Assembly (NCBI RefSeq): GCF_000721175.1 | Contig: NZ_JOEZ01000016.1 | Coordinates: forward strand, 62,001 to 126,000 | From: Streptomyces anulatus | GTDB lineage: Bacteria > Actinomycetota > Actinomycetes > Streptomycetales > Streptomycetaceae | DNA: 64,000 nt | Direction of reading: 5' to 3' | Part shown: one piece after another, positions 44,206 through 55,193 of the stretch | Layout: the number at the start of each line of letters is the position of its first letter | How positions within the stretch are numbered: the first letter of the stretch is position 1 | Notes under the pieces: model-generated | Told to the model about the DNA's origin: nothing | The model's input: only the letters and a program-made list of their open reading frames with translations | Database searches by the model: none | Program-made: the position numbers and the translations under genes

Positions 44206-46080
44206 GTGCCCGCGACTCCTTCCAACGTGCCCGAGCCGAGCCGTACCGACCCGGCGCTGATCCGCAACTTCTGCATCATCGCGCACATCGACCACGGCAA
44301 GTCGACCCTCGCCGACCGGATGCTTCAGCTGACCGGAGTGGTCGACCAGCGGCAGATGCGTGCTCAGTACCTCGACCGGATGGACATCGAGCGCGAGCGC
44401 GGCATCACCATCAAGTCCCAGGCGGTCCGGCTGCCCTGGGCGCCCAACACGGGCGAGGACACGGGTACCACCCATGTCCTCAACATGATCGACACCCCGG
44501 GCCACGTGGACTTCACCTACGAGGTCTCCCGTTCGCTCGCCGCCTGCGAGGGCACGGTCCTGCTGGTCGACGCCGCGCAGGGTATCGAGGCCCAGACGCT
44601 GGCCAACCTCTATCTCGCGATGGAGAACGACCTCACCATCGTCCCGGTGCTCAACAAGATCGACCTCCCCGCCGCGCAGCCGGAGAAGTTCTCCGAGGAG
44701 CTGGCCAACCTCATCGGCTGCCAGCCCGAGGACGTGCTCAAGGTCTCCGCCAAGACCGGTGTCGGCGTGGACGCGCTGCTCGACCGGGTCGTGCGGGACG
44801 TGCCGGCCCCGGTCGGCGTCGCGGACGCCCCCGCCCGCGCGATGATCTTCGACTCGGTCTACGACTCGTACCGCGGTGTCGTCACCTACGTCCGTGTCAT
44901 CGACGGCCAGCTCAACAAGCGCGAGCGCATCCGGATGATGTCGACCGGCGCCACCCACGAGCTGCTGGAGATCGGGGTGTCCTCCCCGGAGATGACCCCG
45001 GCCGACGGGATCGGCGTGGGCGAGGTCGGCTACATCATCACCGGTGTGAAGGACGTCCGGCAGTCCAAGGTCGGTGACACGATCACCTCCCTGCACAACG
45101 GGGCGACCGAGGCGCTGGGCGGCTACAAGGACCCGAAGCCGATGGTGTTCTCGGGGTTGTACCCGCTGGACGGCTCGGACTACCCGGACCTGCGCGAGGC
45201 GCTGGACAAGCTCCAGCTCAACGACGCCGCCCTGGTCTACGAGCCGGAGACCTCCGCCGCGCTCGGCTTCGGCTTCCGTGTCGGCTTCCTCGGCCTGCTC
45301 CACCTGGACGTGGTCCGCGAGCGCCTGGAGCGCGAGTTCGGCCTCGACCTGATCGCCACCGCCCCGAACGTGGTCTACCGCGTCGAGATGGAGGACGGCA
45401 CCGAGCACGTCGTCACCAATCCGAGCGAGTTCCCCGAGGGCAAGATCGACAAGGTGCACGAGCCGGTCGTCCGCGCCACGGTGCTGGCCCCGAGCGAGTT
45501 CATCGGCGCGATCATGGAGCTGTGCCAGGGCCGGCGCGGCACCCTGCTCGGCATGGACTACCTCTCCGAGGACCGGGTCGAGATCCGCTACACCCTGCCG
45601 CTCGCGGAGATCGTCTTCGACTTCTTCGACCAGCTGAAGTCCAAGACCCGGGGTTACGCCTCCCTCGACTACGAGCCCACCGGCGAGCAGTCGGCGCACC
45701 TCGTCAAGGTCGACATCCTGCTGCACGGCGACAAGGTGGACGCGTTCTCCGCGGTCACCCACAAGGACAAGGCGTACGCGTACGGCGTACGGCTCGTCGC
45801 CAAGCTGCAGAAGCTCATCCCGCGGCAGAACTTCGAGGTGCCGATCCAGGCGGCCATCGGTGCCCGGGTCATCGCCCGTGAGACCGTCCGCGCCATCCGC
45901 AAGGACGTCCTCGCCAAGTGCTACGGCGGTGACATCTCCCGTAAGCGGAAGCTGCTGGAGAAGCAGAAGGAGGGCAAGAAGCGGATGAAGATGGTCGGCA
46001 ACGTGGAGGTTCCGCAGGACGCCTTCATCTCCGTCCTGTCGACCGACGAGTCCGCGGGAGAGAGCAAGGGCAAGAAGTAG
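44206..46080 (+). CDS. lepA: Elongation factor 4 (LepA)
   Basis: A protein of 624 residues from GTG 44206. The longer frame upstream has no family similarity. G-domain motifs: [13 protein letters not shown] (G1), RGITIKSQ (G2), [12 protein letters not shown] (G3) and NKIDLP (G4). Domains II-III follow, then the LepA-specific C-terminal domain ([20 protein letters not shown] and [20 protein letters not shown]). EF4 back-translocates or remodels stalled ribosomes under stress. The gene ends before an intrinsic-type hairpin. Confidence 0.97.
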   Translation: MPATPSNVPEPSRTDPALIRNFCIIAHIDHGKSTLADRMLQLTGVVDQRQMRAQYLDRMDIERERGITIKSQAVRLPWAPNTGEDTGTTHVLNMIDTPGHVDFTYEVSRSLAACEGTVLLVDAAQGIEAQTLANLYLAMENDLTIVPVLNKIDLPAAQPEKFSEELANLIGCQPEDVLKVSAKTGVGVDALLDRVVRDVPAPVGVADAPARAMIFDSVYDSYRGVVTYVRVIDGQLNKRERIRMMSTGATHELLEIGVSSPEMTPADGIGVGEVGYIITGVKDVRQSKVGDTITSLHNGATEALGGYKDPKPMVFSGLYPLDGSDYPDLREALDKLQLNDAALVYEPETSAALGFGFRVGFLGLLHLDVVRERLEREFGLDLIATAPNVVYRVEMEDGTEHVVTNPSEFPEGKIDKVHEPVVRATVLAPSEFIGAIMELCQGRRGTLLGMDYLSEDRVEIRYTLPLAEIVFDFFDQLKSKTRGYASLDYEPTGEQSAHLVKVDILLHGDKVDAFSAVTHKDKAYAYGVRLVAKLQKLIPRQNFEVPIQAAIGARVIARETVRAIRKDVLAKCYGGDISRKRKLLEKQKEGKKRMKMVGNVEVPQDAFISVLSTDESAGESKGKK

Positions 46081-46112
46081 TTCTGCGCCGACGCCTGTCG
46101 GTGAGCTGCCCG

Positions 46113-46150
46113 AAGGGCCCCCATGCCGCAGCATCGGCGTGGGGGCCCTT
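46113..46150 (+). terminator. Terminator after lepA
   Basis: 46113-46123 and 46140-46150 are perfect 11-nt complements, ending CCCTTTCG. Confidence 0.85.
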
Positions 46151-46224
46151 TCGTTATGAAAGCGGCGGCCCGTTGCCTCTTACGTGGCGGACAAGTGCGC
46201 TCTACTCTGATCACGACCTGCTGG

Positions 46225-46239
46225 TTACTGGCCAGTTAA
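46225..46239. promoter_or_regulatory. Near-palindrome TTACTGGCCAGTTAA before the acyl-CoA ligase gene
   Basis: The centre ACTGGCCAGT (46227-46236) is perfectly self-complementary, and the flanks almost are. It lies 164 nt before the start of a fatty-acyl-CoA ligase gene. TTAC/GTAA-flanked palindromes are typical operators of TetR-family lipid regulators in actinobacteria. The assignment is inference. Confidence 0.45.
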
Positions 46240-46271
46240 ACAAGCTGGACAAGCAGGTTGCGCCGCAGGCG

Positions 46272-46344
46272 AGAGCGCAGAACCAGAGCAGCAGGACCCG
46301 AACAGCAGGACGAGAGCAGCAGGACGAGCACCAGGACGACAGCA
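46272..46344 (+). repeat. Imperfect tandem AGCAGCAGGAC repeats in a leader
   Basis: Four to five imperfect copies of an AGCAGCAGGAC-like unit lie between the putative operator and the acyl-CoA ligase start. They do not continue an open frame of that gene. The remaining bases between 46151 and 46402 show no gene. Confidence 0.5.
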
Positions 46345-46402
46345 GCAGGTCGCCCGTATCAAAGAAGCCGGTCGTAGCAATGCCGCAGGCCCGGAGGACG
46401 TC

Positions 46403-48292
<1,890 letters not shown>

Positions 48293-48348
48293 TTGTTTGG
48301 AGGCTTCTCGCGCGAACCGTCCGGGGGCTCGGCCCCGGACGGGCACGG

Positions 48349-48384
48349 CGGGGCGGTCGGACACCCAGGTGTCCGGCCGCCCCG
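48349..48384 (+). terminator. Terminator after the acyl-CoA ligase gene
   Basis: 48349-48364 pairs with 48369-48384 over 16 positions with one G-U, around a CCAG loop. A smaller hairpin precedes it at 48318-48341. Confidence 0.88.
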
Positions 48385-48446
48385 TTCGCCGTGGGTGTCC
48401 TGCTGTGACCGGGCACGCCGGCTTCCGGCACCGCGACCGGGTGCGC

Positions 48447-48737
48447 TCATGTCGCCGTCGCGGGCGTACCGTCGGTGAGCCCGTAGCGCGGGTACGCGGT
48501 GACCTCCGGGCCGGCTGCCGGCGGTGGATCAGCGGACGACCGCGGGCTCATCGCCGCGAAGGAGCCCGGATTCACCACCGCTGCCGCTGCCCGGGCCGCC
48601 CGTCGCACCTCGGTGACCGAAGGGAGCTCCGTGTACACGCAGAGGTCGGAGTGCTCGCACGTGCTCCTGTCGCGCTCCGTCTCACCTGTTCCGCTCACCG
48701 AAACCTTGCGTTCGAATCCGCTCGATTTTCTGCTCAC
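48447..48737 (-). CDS. Possible small protein (96 aa, hypothetical, uncertain)
   Basis: A minus-strand frame fills the gap before the phosphatase gene: MSRKSSGFERKVSVSGTGET, then a middle with CEHSDLCVYTELPSVTEVRRAARA (split by residue: CEHSDLCVYTEL, PSVTEVRRAARA) and a Pro/Thr-rich end. Composition is more protein-like than most wrong-strand frames in this window. No good ribosome-binding site precedes GTG 48737. It would be divergent from the phosphatase gene. Function unknown, reality uncertain. Confidence 0.4.
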   Translation of the reverse strand: MSRKSSGFERKVSVSGTGETERDRSTCEHSDLCVYTELPSVTEVRRAARAAAAVVNPGSFAAMSPRSSADPPPAAGPEVTAYPRYGLTDGTPATAT

Positions 48738-48811
48738 TTCGGTAACTCGGTGCTTATGGATGCGGCCGGTCTGTCACTCTGTCGGTGTCGTCGGACCGTA
48801 GGAGCCGCACC

Positions 48812-50809
48812 GTGGCGCCCATTCCCTTGCAGCGGGACACCGTGCAGCGTCCCGGCACCACCCGTGCCGGGTACGCGCACGGCTCGCACCTGGCCGGCCG
48901 CACCAGCCTGCCCGGCATACCCCTCACACCGTCCGCCGCCCGCCGGTTCGTGCGGGCCACGCTCGCCGAGTGGACCGGGATCGGGGTGCCTGCCGCCGTG
49001 GGCTTCAGCGACCGGCTGGCCGACGACGCCGTGACCGTCACCAACGAGCTGGTGACCAACGCCGTCGTGCACGCCGGGACCACGGTCGACCTGGTCCTCA
49101 GGCTGGAGGAGGAGGGCGGCGACGAGCCGACGGCCGCCCTCGTCCTGGAGGTCACCGATCACCACCCGGCCCGCCCGGTGAGCGGTGACGATCCCGGGGG
49201 ACCCGAACCGGCCGGGGCCCTCGCGGGGGAGCTGCCCGACCCCGCCGAGTACGGCCGGGGCCTCCAGCTCGTCGCCACCCTCGCCGACTCCTGGGGCATC
49301 ACCTACCGCACCGGCCTCAAGACCGTCTGGGCCCGCCTCCCCGTCGACGACTGGAGTGCCCCGCCCGCCCCGCCCGACGGGGAGGTCCTCCGGCGCGGCC
49401 TGCGCGCCGCCGAGATTCTCGCCCCCGCCGCCCGGCGCACCGAGCGCGACGACGCGGTCTGGGACAGCCGGGGCGCCCCGGCCTTCCTCGCCGAGGCCTC
49501 CGACCTGCTCGCCGGGCAGCTCGACGAGGACCTGGTGGCCGCCATAGCGGGACAGCTGCTGGTGCCCCGGCTGGCGGACTGGTGCGCGATCTGGCTGGAG
49601 ACCGAGGGCGGGGGACCGGCCGCCGAACCCCGGCTCGCCCGGGTCTGGCACAGCGACGAGACCGGCACCGAGCCCCTGCGCACCGCCCTGGAGCGGGAGC
49701 CCCTCCGCCTCCCGGCAGGCGTCGGCTCCGGCCCCGTGCCCTGGCCCGCCCGCCCCGCCGAGGAGGACCGGGACCACGCCGCCGAGGAGGACCGGGAGAA
49801 CCCCGCCGAGGAGGGCGTCCCCCTACCGCCCCCGCACCCCGGCGGCCGGGACGGGGCCGCGCTCGCGTTCCGGATCACCGCGGGCGGGCGGGCCCTCGGG
49901 ACCGTCCTCGTCGGCCGTGAGGGCGTCACCCGGGTGCCGGAGGCCGTCGCCTCGCTCATCGAGGACTTCGTCCGCCGCCTCGGCCTCGCCGTCGGTGCGG
50001 CCCGCGCCTACACCCGGCAGGCCACCATCAGCCGGATCCTCCAGCGCGGCCTGCTCCCCAGCAAGGTCGCCGAGATCCCCGGCGTCACCAGCGCCCTCGT
50101 CTACGAACCGAGCGACGACGGGGTGGTCGGCGGTGACTTCTACGACATCTTCCCGTGCCCCGGCGACTGCTGGTGCTTCGTCCTCGGCGACGTCCAGGGC
50201 AGCGGCCCCGAGGCCGCCGTCGTCACCGGCCTCGCCCGCCCCTGGCTGCGGCTGCTCTCCCGGGAGGGCTTCGGCGTCGGGGAGGTCCTGGACCGGCTGA
50301 ACCGGCTTCTCCTGGACGACGCCATGGAGGCCGCCGAGGCCGCCGCCCTGATGGTCGCCGCCGCCGGGGGCCAGCAGCTCCACGACGGCACCCAGTCACG
50401 GTTCCTCTCCCTGCTGTACGGGGAGGTCGTCCCGCTCCCCGGCGGCGGGGTCCGCTGCACGGTCGCCAGCGCCGGGCACCCGCTGCCGCTGCTGCTGCGC
50501 CCCGACGGCTCCGTACGCCCGGCCGCCGAGCCCCAGGTACTGCTCGGGGTCGTCGAGGACGTGGCGTACGAGAGCCAGGTCTTCGACCTCGCGCCCGGGG
50601 ACACCCTGCTCTGCGTCACGGACGGGGTGACCGAGCGCCGGTCGGGCGCGCTGATGTTCGACGACGGGGACGGGCTGGCCCGGGTCCTGGCCGGGTGCGC
50701 GGGGCTGCCCGCCGAGGCCACGGCCGAGCGGATCCGGCGAGCGGTCCATGAGTTCGCCGAGCAGCCGCCGGACGACGACGTGGCCCTGCTCGTGCTGCAC
50801 GCGGACTGA
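48812..50809 (+). CDS. SpoIIE-type PP2C phosphatase with N-terminal HATPase_c_2 domain
   Basis: A protein of 665 residues. GTG 48812 was chosen for TAGGAG 7 nt upstream; GTG 48785 has none. The N-terminal about 160 residues are an anti-sigma-factor-like ATPase domain (RRFVRATLAEW, VTNELVTNAVVHA, YGRGLQLVATLADSWG). A middle part (about 210-395) may be a degenerate GAF-like sensor. The C-terminal SpoIIE/PP2C domain (about 410-660) has PSKVAEIPGVTSALVYEPS, VGGDFYDIF (metal Asp), FVLGDVQGSGPEAA (metal Asp), CVTDGVTERR and DDDVALLVLH. Such proteins set the phosphorylation of anti-anti-sigma factors, and a kinase-like and a phosphatase domain in one chain is a common Streptomyces design. Target unknown. 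Confidence 0.9.
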   Translation: MAPIPLQRDTVQRPGTTRAGYAHGSHLAGRTSLPGIPLTPSAARRFVRATLAEWTGIGVPAAVGFSDRLADDAVTVTNELVTNAVVHAGTTVDLVLRLEEEGGDEPTAALVLEVTDHHPARPVSGDDPGGPEPAGALAGELPDPAEYGRGLQLVATLADSWGITYRTGLKTVWARLPVDDWSAPPAPPDGEVLRRGLRAAEILAPAARRTERDDAVWDSRGAPAFLAEASDLLAGQLDEDLVAAIAGQLLVPRLADWCAIWLETEGGGPAAEPRLARVWHSDETGTEPLRTALEREPLRLPAGVGSGPVPWPARPAEEDRDHAAEEDRENPAEEGVPLPPPHPGGRDGAALAFRITAGGRALGTVLVGREGVTRVPEAVASLIEDFVRRLGLAVGAARAYTRQATISRILQRGLLPSKVAEIPGVTSALVYEPSDDGVVGGDFYDIFPCPGDCWCFVLGDVQGSGPEAAVVTGLARPWLRLLSREGFGVGEVLDRLNRLLLDDAMEAAEAAALMVAAAGGQQLHDGTQSRFLSLLYGEVVPLPGGGVRCTVASAGHPLPLLLRPDGSVRPAAEPQVLLGVVEDVAYESQVFDLAPGDTLLCVTDGVTERRSGALMFDDGDGLARVLAGCAGLPAEATAERIRRAVHEFAEQPPDDDVALLVLHAD

Positions 50810-50862
50810 GCGGCATGAGGATCCGGTAGGGGAAGCTTCCGCGGCGAGCGACAATGGACGGT

Positions 50863-52095
50863 ATGCCTTCCGTACTGCCCGATGGTGAGCCCGTGCCCGA
50901 CGACGGGGCGCTGCCCCGCCACGCCCTGGAAGGCGCAGCCGCCCGCCCGCTCGGCTTCTACCTGCACGTCCCGTACTGCGCCACCCGCTGCGGATACTGC
51001 GACTTCAACACCTACACCGCCACCGAGCTGCGCGGCTCCGGCGGGGCCCTGGCCTCCCGCGACAACTACGCCGCCCACCTGATCGAGGAGGTCCGCCAGG
51101 CCCGCAAGGTCCTCGGCGACGACCCGCGCCCGGTCCGTACGGTCTTCGTCGGCGGCGGCACGCCCACGCTGCTGCCCGCCGCCGATCTCGTCCGGATGCT
51201 GGCGTCGATCCGGGAGGAGTTCGGGCTGGCGGACGACGCGGAGATCACCACCGAGGCGAACCCGGAGTCCGTGGACCCGGCCTACCTCTCCGCGCTGCGC
51301 GAGGGCGGCTTCAACCGGGTCTCCTTCGGCATGCAGAGCGCCAAGCAGCACGTCCTGAAGATCCTGGACCGCACGCACACCCCCGGCCGCCCCGAGGCCT
51401 GTGTCGCCGAGGCCCGGGCTGCGGGCTTCGACCACGTCAACCTGGACCTGATCTACGGCACCCCCGGCGAGTCCGACGACGACTGGCGGGCCACCCTGGA
51501 CGCCGCCATCGGCGCGGGCCCCGACCACGTCTCCGCGTACGCCCTGATCGTCGAGGAGGGCACCCAGCTCGCCCGCCGCATCCGGCGCGGCGAGATCCCG
51601 ATGACCGACGACGACGCGCACGCCGACCGCTATCTCATCGCGGACGAGGCCTTCGCCGCCGCCGGCTTCGACTGGTACGAGGTCTCCAACTGGGCCACCA
51701 CCGAGGCCGGCCGCTGCCTGCACAACGAGCTGTACTGGCGCGGCGCCGACTGGTGGGGCGCGGGCCCCGGCGCCCACAGCCACGTCGGCGGCGTCCGCTG
51801 GTGGAACGTGAAGCACCCCGGCGCGTACGCCCAGGCCCTTTCCGAGGGCCGCTCGCCCGGCGCCGGCCGCGAGATCCTCGGCCAGGAGGACCGCCGGGTG
51901 GAGCGCATCCTGCTGGAGCTGCGCCTGCGCGAGGGCTGCCCGCTGGACCTGCTGAAACCCGACGGCCTCACCGCCTCCCGCCGCGCCCTGACCGACGGGC
52001 TGCTGGACCCGCAACCGTACGGGAAGGGCCGCGCGGTCCTGACCCTGCGCGGGCGGCTCCTGGCCGACGCCGTGGTCCGCGACCTGGTGGACTGA
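50863..52095 (+). CDS. hemW: Radical SAM coproporphyrinogen III oxidase-like protein (HemW)
   Basis: A protein of 410 residues from ATG 50863; ATG 50854 adds 3 residues. The radical SAM cluster motif YCATRCGYCDFNTYT (Cys about 39, 43 and 46) is followed by VFVGGGTPTLL, TTEANPESV, RVSFGMQS, HVNLDLIYGTPGE and WYEVSNWA, and a C-terminal HemW domain. HemW is now regarded as a haem chaperone rather than an oxidase. It lacks the extra N-terminal cysteine of true HemN (CxxxCxxC only, no fourth Cys directly after), in line with that. The stop codon lies inside a 37-bp tandem duplication. Confidence 0.93.
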   Translation: MPSVLPDGEPVPDDGALPRHALEGAAARPLGFYLHVPYCATRCGYCDFNTYTATELRGSGGALASRDNYAAHLIEEVRQARKVLGDDPRPVRTVFVGGGTPTLLPAADLVRMLASIREEFGLADDAEITTEANPESVDPAYLSALREGGFNRVSFGMQSAKQHVLKILDRTHTPGRPEACVAEARAAGFDHVNLDLIYGTPGESDDDWRATLDAAIGAGPDHVSAYALIVEEGTQLARRIRRGEIPMTDDDAHADRYLIADEAFAAAGFDWYEVSNWATTEAGRCLHNELYWRGADWWGAGPGAHSHVGGVRWWNVKHPGAYAQALSEGRSPGAGREILGQEDRRVERILLELRLREGCPLDLLKPDGLTASRRALTDGLLDPQPYGKGRAVLTLRGRLLADAVVRDLVD

Positions 52096-52166
52096 TCCGG
52101 CCGCGGACCCTCACGGCCTGCAGTCCTTCTGATCCGGCCGCGTACCCTCACGGCCTGCAGTCCTTC
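52093..52166. repeat. 37-bp tandem duplication at two convergent gene ends
   Basis: 52093-52129 and 52130-52166 are direct copies with one mismatch. The first copy contains the hemW stop, the second the stop of the minus-strand gene at 52148. Confidence 0.95.
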
Positions 52167-55024
52167 GCCGTCAGCGGCGGCGTGACGCCTGCGGGCTTGC
52201 CGCAGACGAAGGTCCGCTCGGCGCTCGGCCCGTGGCGGACCACCTTGACGATGTTGAGACCGTGCACGTTGTCCGAGACCGAGGACTTCGCCCGGCTGAA
52301 CGAGATCGTCCCCGTGGGCATGTTGTTGAGGTCCACCGTGTGCAGCGTCGCCCACGTCTCCGCCGCGCTCCGGCGCTTGTCGCCGCGCGCCGCGGCGTCG
52401 TACAGGGCCGCCGTGGCGCTGTAGGAGATGACGGTCTGCCCGCTGGCGAACAGCTCGTCCTCGTACGCCGGACGCCCCGTGGCCAGCGCGGTGACCTCGC
52501 CGTCGGGGTGCAGCGCCCGCAGCGTGCGGTACGCGTCGCCGTAGAAACCGAGGTTCTTTCCCCGGTTCAGCGGGGCGAGTGAGCTGTGGTAGAGCGTGAC
52601 GTTGGCCGCGATCGACGTGCTGTCGCCGAACGTGCCCTTCGTCAGATCGTCCCCGGTGAACACCGTCATCCGCCGGTTCGAGCACCCGGTGGTGCCCGAC
52701 AGACCCGCCATCAGCGTCGGCACGTCCTCGACGCGACCCGCGAAGTACAGCGCGTCCGGGACCCGCTCGGCCTGGCAGATGGTGGTCAGCGGGGCGTTCA
52801 GGCTCGCCCCGCCCGCGAGGTCGTACGCCACGTCCCGGCCCAGCGAGAAGCCCGACGTCCGCAGCATCTCCTTGCCCGCGTTCCGCTGCTCGGCGGTGTA
52901 CCGGTCCAGGTCCCCGTTGCGGTCCCCGCGCGACAGCACGATGGCGTGCGGCCGGTCCAGCCCCTTCGCGACCTGCCGGGCGACCAGCCCGAGCGCGTAC
53001 GTCTGCTCCTCGTCCGTCGCCGCGAGCCCGAAGTAGTTGGGGAAACGGCGGGGCAGATCGCCGCTGGAGTTCGTCGTGTTCACCAGCGGCAGCCCGGCGT
53101 CGCGCAGCAGCCGCGTGGCGTCGTCGCTCTCGTAGGTGTTGCGGCCGAGGCCGACGACTCCGACCACCGACGGGTCCCGCCGGGCCACGTCGATGATCCT
53201 CCGTACGGCGGTGATCTGCCGCAACATGTCCTCGCCGCCGTTGGCGGTCAGCACCCGCAGCTTCACCGACCGGCCCACGGTCTTGTTCACCGCATGCTGC
53301 TGGAGGTAGACGCCGGTCAGCTCCTCCAGGCCCTTACGGGTCGCCTCCCGGTCCTTGCCCGTGGCGGTGAGCGGACCGGCGTACACGACCGTCACGTACG
53401 CGTCGCCCGGCTCGATGTCGTCGTTCTCCTCGCGGATCGCCTGCTCGATCCGCTCGAACGTGATGCCCTTGCCGGCCCCGTTCAGCTCCAGGTCGTTGCC
53501 CCGCGCGAAGAGCACCTCGGGCGCGGTCGCCACCCCGACGCACTCCCGGTCGCCGTCCCGGCCTTCCCAGATCGCGTCCGTGTTGCGGTCGGTCAACGGC
53601 CCGTGGCAGTAGGTGTCGCGCCAGTGCCCGGCCCACAGGAACGCCCCCAGCAGACTGCCCACGACGAGCACGGCGATGCTCGCCCGCGACATCACCCACC
53701 ACGCCCAGGTCCGCCGCACCCGGTGGGTGACGAGCTGCGCGTGCGCGTGCTCATGGGTCAGCTTCTCGGTGGACAGCGGCAGCAGCAGCACCCACGCCAG
53801 GGTCGCGGCCGCCACCGGCGACTGGCCCAGGCTCAGATCGTCGACCCAGCGCTCGTAGCGGGCGCGGGCCCCCGAGGAACCGGTCTGCGCACCGGGGCCC
53901 GGCCGCTCCGGGCGCAGCGGCGGCGTGTGCCGCATGATCTCCGAGGCCGGCAGCGAGGCGAGCAGCAGCAGCGGATCCACCTCGCTGCGCCGCGACCGTA
54001 CGTTGTTGATCGCGTTGATCAGCAGGATGCCGCCGTTGTCGTGCGTGGCCCGGGGCACGAACACCACCGGCGGGACCGTGCGCTTGCTGCGCCGCCAGTC
54101 CAGGGAGTGCGGGCGGTAGTTGTGCCGCAGGTCCTCCAGCAGCGCCTGCACCCGCAACTCCAGATGGAACTGGCGCGCGTGGTCGTCGCCCGCCCCCGCG
54201 TCCGCCACCCGCTCCGCGACCGCCGCCGCCCGCGCCCGGATCACCCGCCACGAACCGCTCGGCGAGAACCACGACCAGCCGTCCGACGGATAGCCGGTGC
54301 TGGAAGCGGCCAGCGACGAGGTGGTGGCGAACCACCGGCTGGCCCGGCGCAGCCACAGCAGCGGCGGCGCGGCCCGGCTCGCCAGGCCCACCGCAGCGAG
54401 CCCCAGCAGCGCGACTGCCGCCACCAGGGCCGTCAGCAGCCAGTTGATCTCCCCGAGCAGCACGCTGAGCAGGGCGATGAAGAGCGCGCCGACGAACGTC
54501 TCGGGCCGCACCGACTCCCGCAGCGACTCCCACCAGGTGCCCCGGCGCGGCCGGCCGGACCGCCAGCGCAGCCGGCTCAGCTGCTCCAGAATCCTTTCCT
54601 CGCGGACCTCGGAGGTGTTCCCGTCGGACTGCTCGACCACCTCCGCGGTGGCCTGCTCGATCGCCCCGAGCAGCCGGGAGCGGGGAAAGGAGAAGGTCTT
54701 GTACTGGGTGTTCTCGCGGGTCTCCCACGGCTTCTCGGAGAGCGTGCGCACCATGGCGAGCGCCGCCTCGTACGGGGTGGCCCCCCCGCCGTCCAGCAGC
54801 CGCACCGGCACCCGTCGTAACTCGTTGGCCCGGTGCACCTGGTGGACGACCCGCTCCACCCGGGCGTCGATCTCCGGCCCGGCCCCGGCGTCCGCCGCCT
54901 GGGCCACCACGAGCGGCATCACGGGCCGGTTGACCCGGTACCGGTCGATCAGCTGCTGCATCAGATGGAAGACGGCCGAGGCCGCCTCGTTGTCCGCACT
55001 GTCCCGCCAGACCTCGCGCGCCAT
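52148..55024 (-). CDS. Large membrane protein with extracytoplasmic type-I periplasmic-binding-like domain
   Basis: A protein of 958 residues from ATG 55024, with GGGGAAGG upstream. The cytoplasmic N-terminus (about 1-170) is alpha/beta. A membrane pair follows (about 175-215, VGALFIALLSVLLGEINWLL and TALVAAVALLGLAAVGLA). A second cytoplasmic part (about 220-400) has VVFVPRATHDNGGILLINAIN and EVDPLLLLASLP, resembling NTPase-type domains but without a P-loop. Two more membrane segments lie at about 405-420 and 445-465. The outer about 490 residues resemble a branched-chain amino-acid-type binding protein (VTVVYAGPLTATGKDREATR, VVGVVGLGRNTYESDDATRLL, LPLVNTTNSSGDL, DALYFAGRVEDVPTLMAGL). It may sense a ligand outside and signal inwards. 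Family function unknown to me. Confidence 0.8.
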   Translation of the reverse strand: MAREVWRDSADNEAASAVFHLMQQLIDRYRVNRPVMPLVVAQAADAGAGPEIDARVERVVHQVHRANELRRVPVRLLDGGGATPYEAALAMVRTLSEKPWETRENTQYKTFSFPRSRLLGAIEQATAEVVEQSDGNTSEVREERILEQLSRLRWRSGRPRRGTWWESLRESVRPETFVGALFIALLSVLLGEINWLLTALVAAVALLGLAAVGLASRAAPPLLWLRRASRWFATTSSLAASSTGYPSDGWSWFSPSGSWRVIRARAAAVAERVADAGAGDDHARQFHLELRVQALLEDLRHNYRPHSLDWRRSKRTVPPVVFVPRATHDNGGILLINAINNVRSRRSEVDPLLLLASLPASEIMRHTPPLRPERPGPGAQTGSSGARARYERWVDDLSLGQSPVAAATLAWVLLLPLSTEKLTHEHAHAQLVTHRVRRTWAWWVMSRASIAVLVVGSLLGAFLWAGHWRDTYCHGPLTDRNTDAIWEGRDGDRECVGVATAPEVLFARGNDLELNGAGKGITFERIEQAIREENDDIEPGDAYVTVVYAGPLTATGKDREATRKGLEELTGVYLQQHAVNKTVGRSVKLRVLTANGGEDMLRQITAVRRIIDVARRDPSVVGVVGLGRNTYESDDATRLLRDAGLPLVNTTNSSGDLPRRFPNYFGLAATDEEQTYALGLVARQVAKGLDRPHAIVLSRGDRNGDLDRYTAEQRNAGKEMLRTSGFSLGRDVAYDLAGGASLNAPLTTICQAERVPDALYFAGRVEDVPTLMAGLSGTTGCSNRRMTVFTGDDLTKGTFGDSTSIAANVTLYHSSLAPLNRGKNLGFYGDAYRTLRALHPDGEVTALATGRPAYEDELFASGQTVISYSATAALYDAAARGDKRRSAAETWATLHTVDLNNMPTGTISFSRAKSSVSDNVHGLNIVKVVRHGPSAERTFVCGKPAGVTPPLTAKDCRP

Positions 55025-55193
55025 CGCCCCGTGCCTTCCCCCGTGAGCCCTTCGGCTCCCCCGTGAGCCTTCCGGCCCGTGGACCGCCTGCCCGTTCTCC
55101 CACCTCAATAACCGATGGTGCGTGTGGGACGCAGGCATTCATAGGGATCGGTACGTGATCCTCTTCAACGGGGGCGTCGTCAGCTCCGGGACA

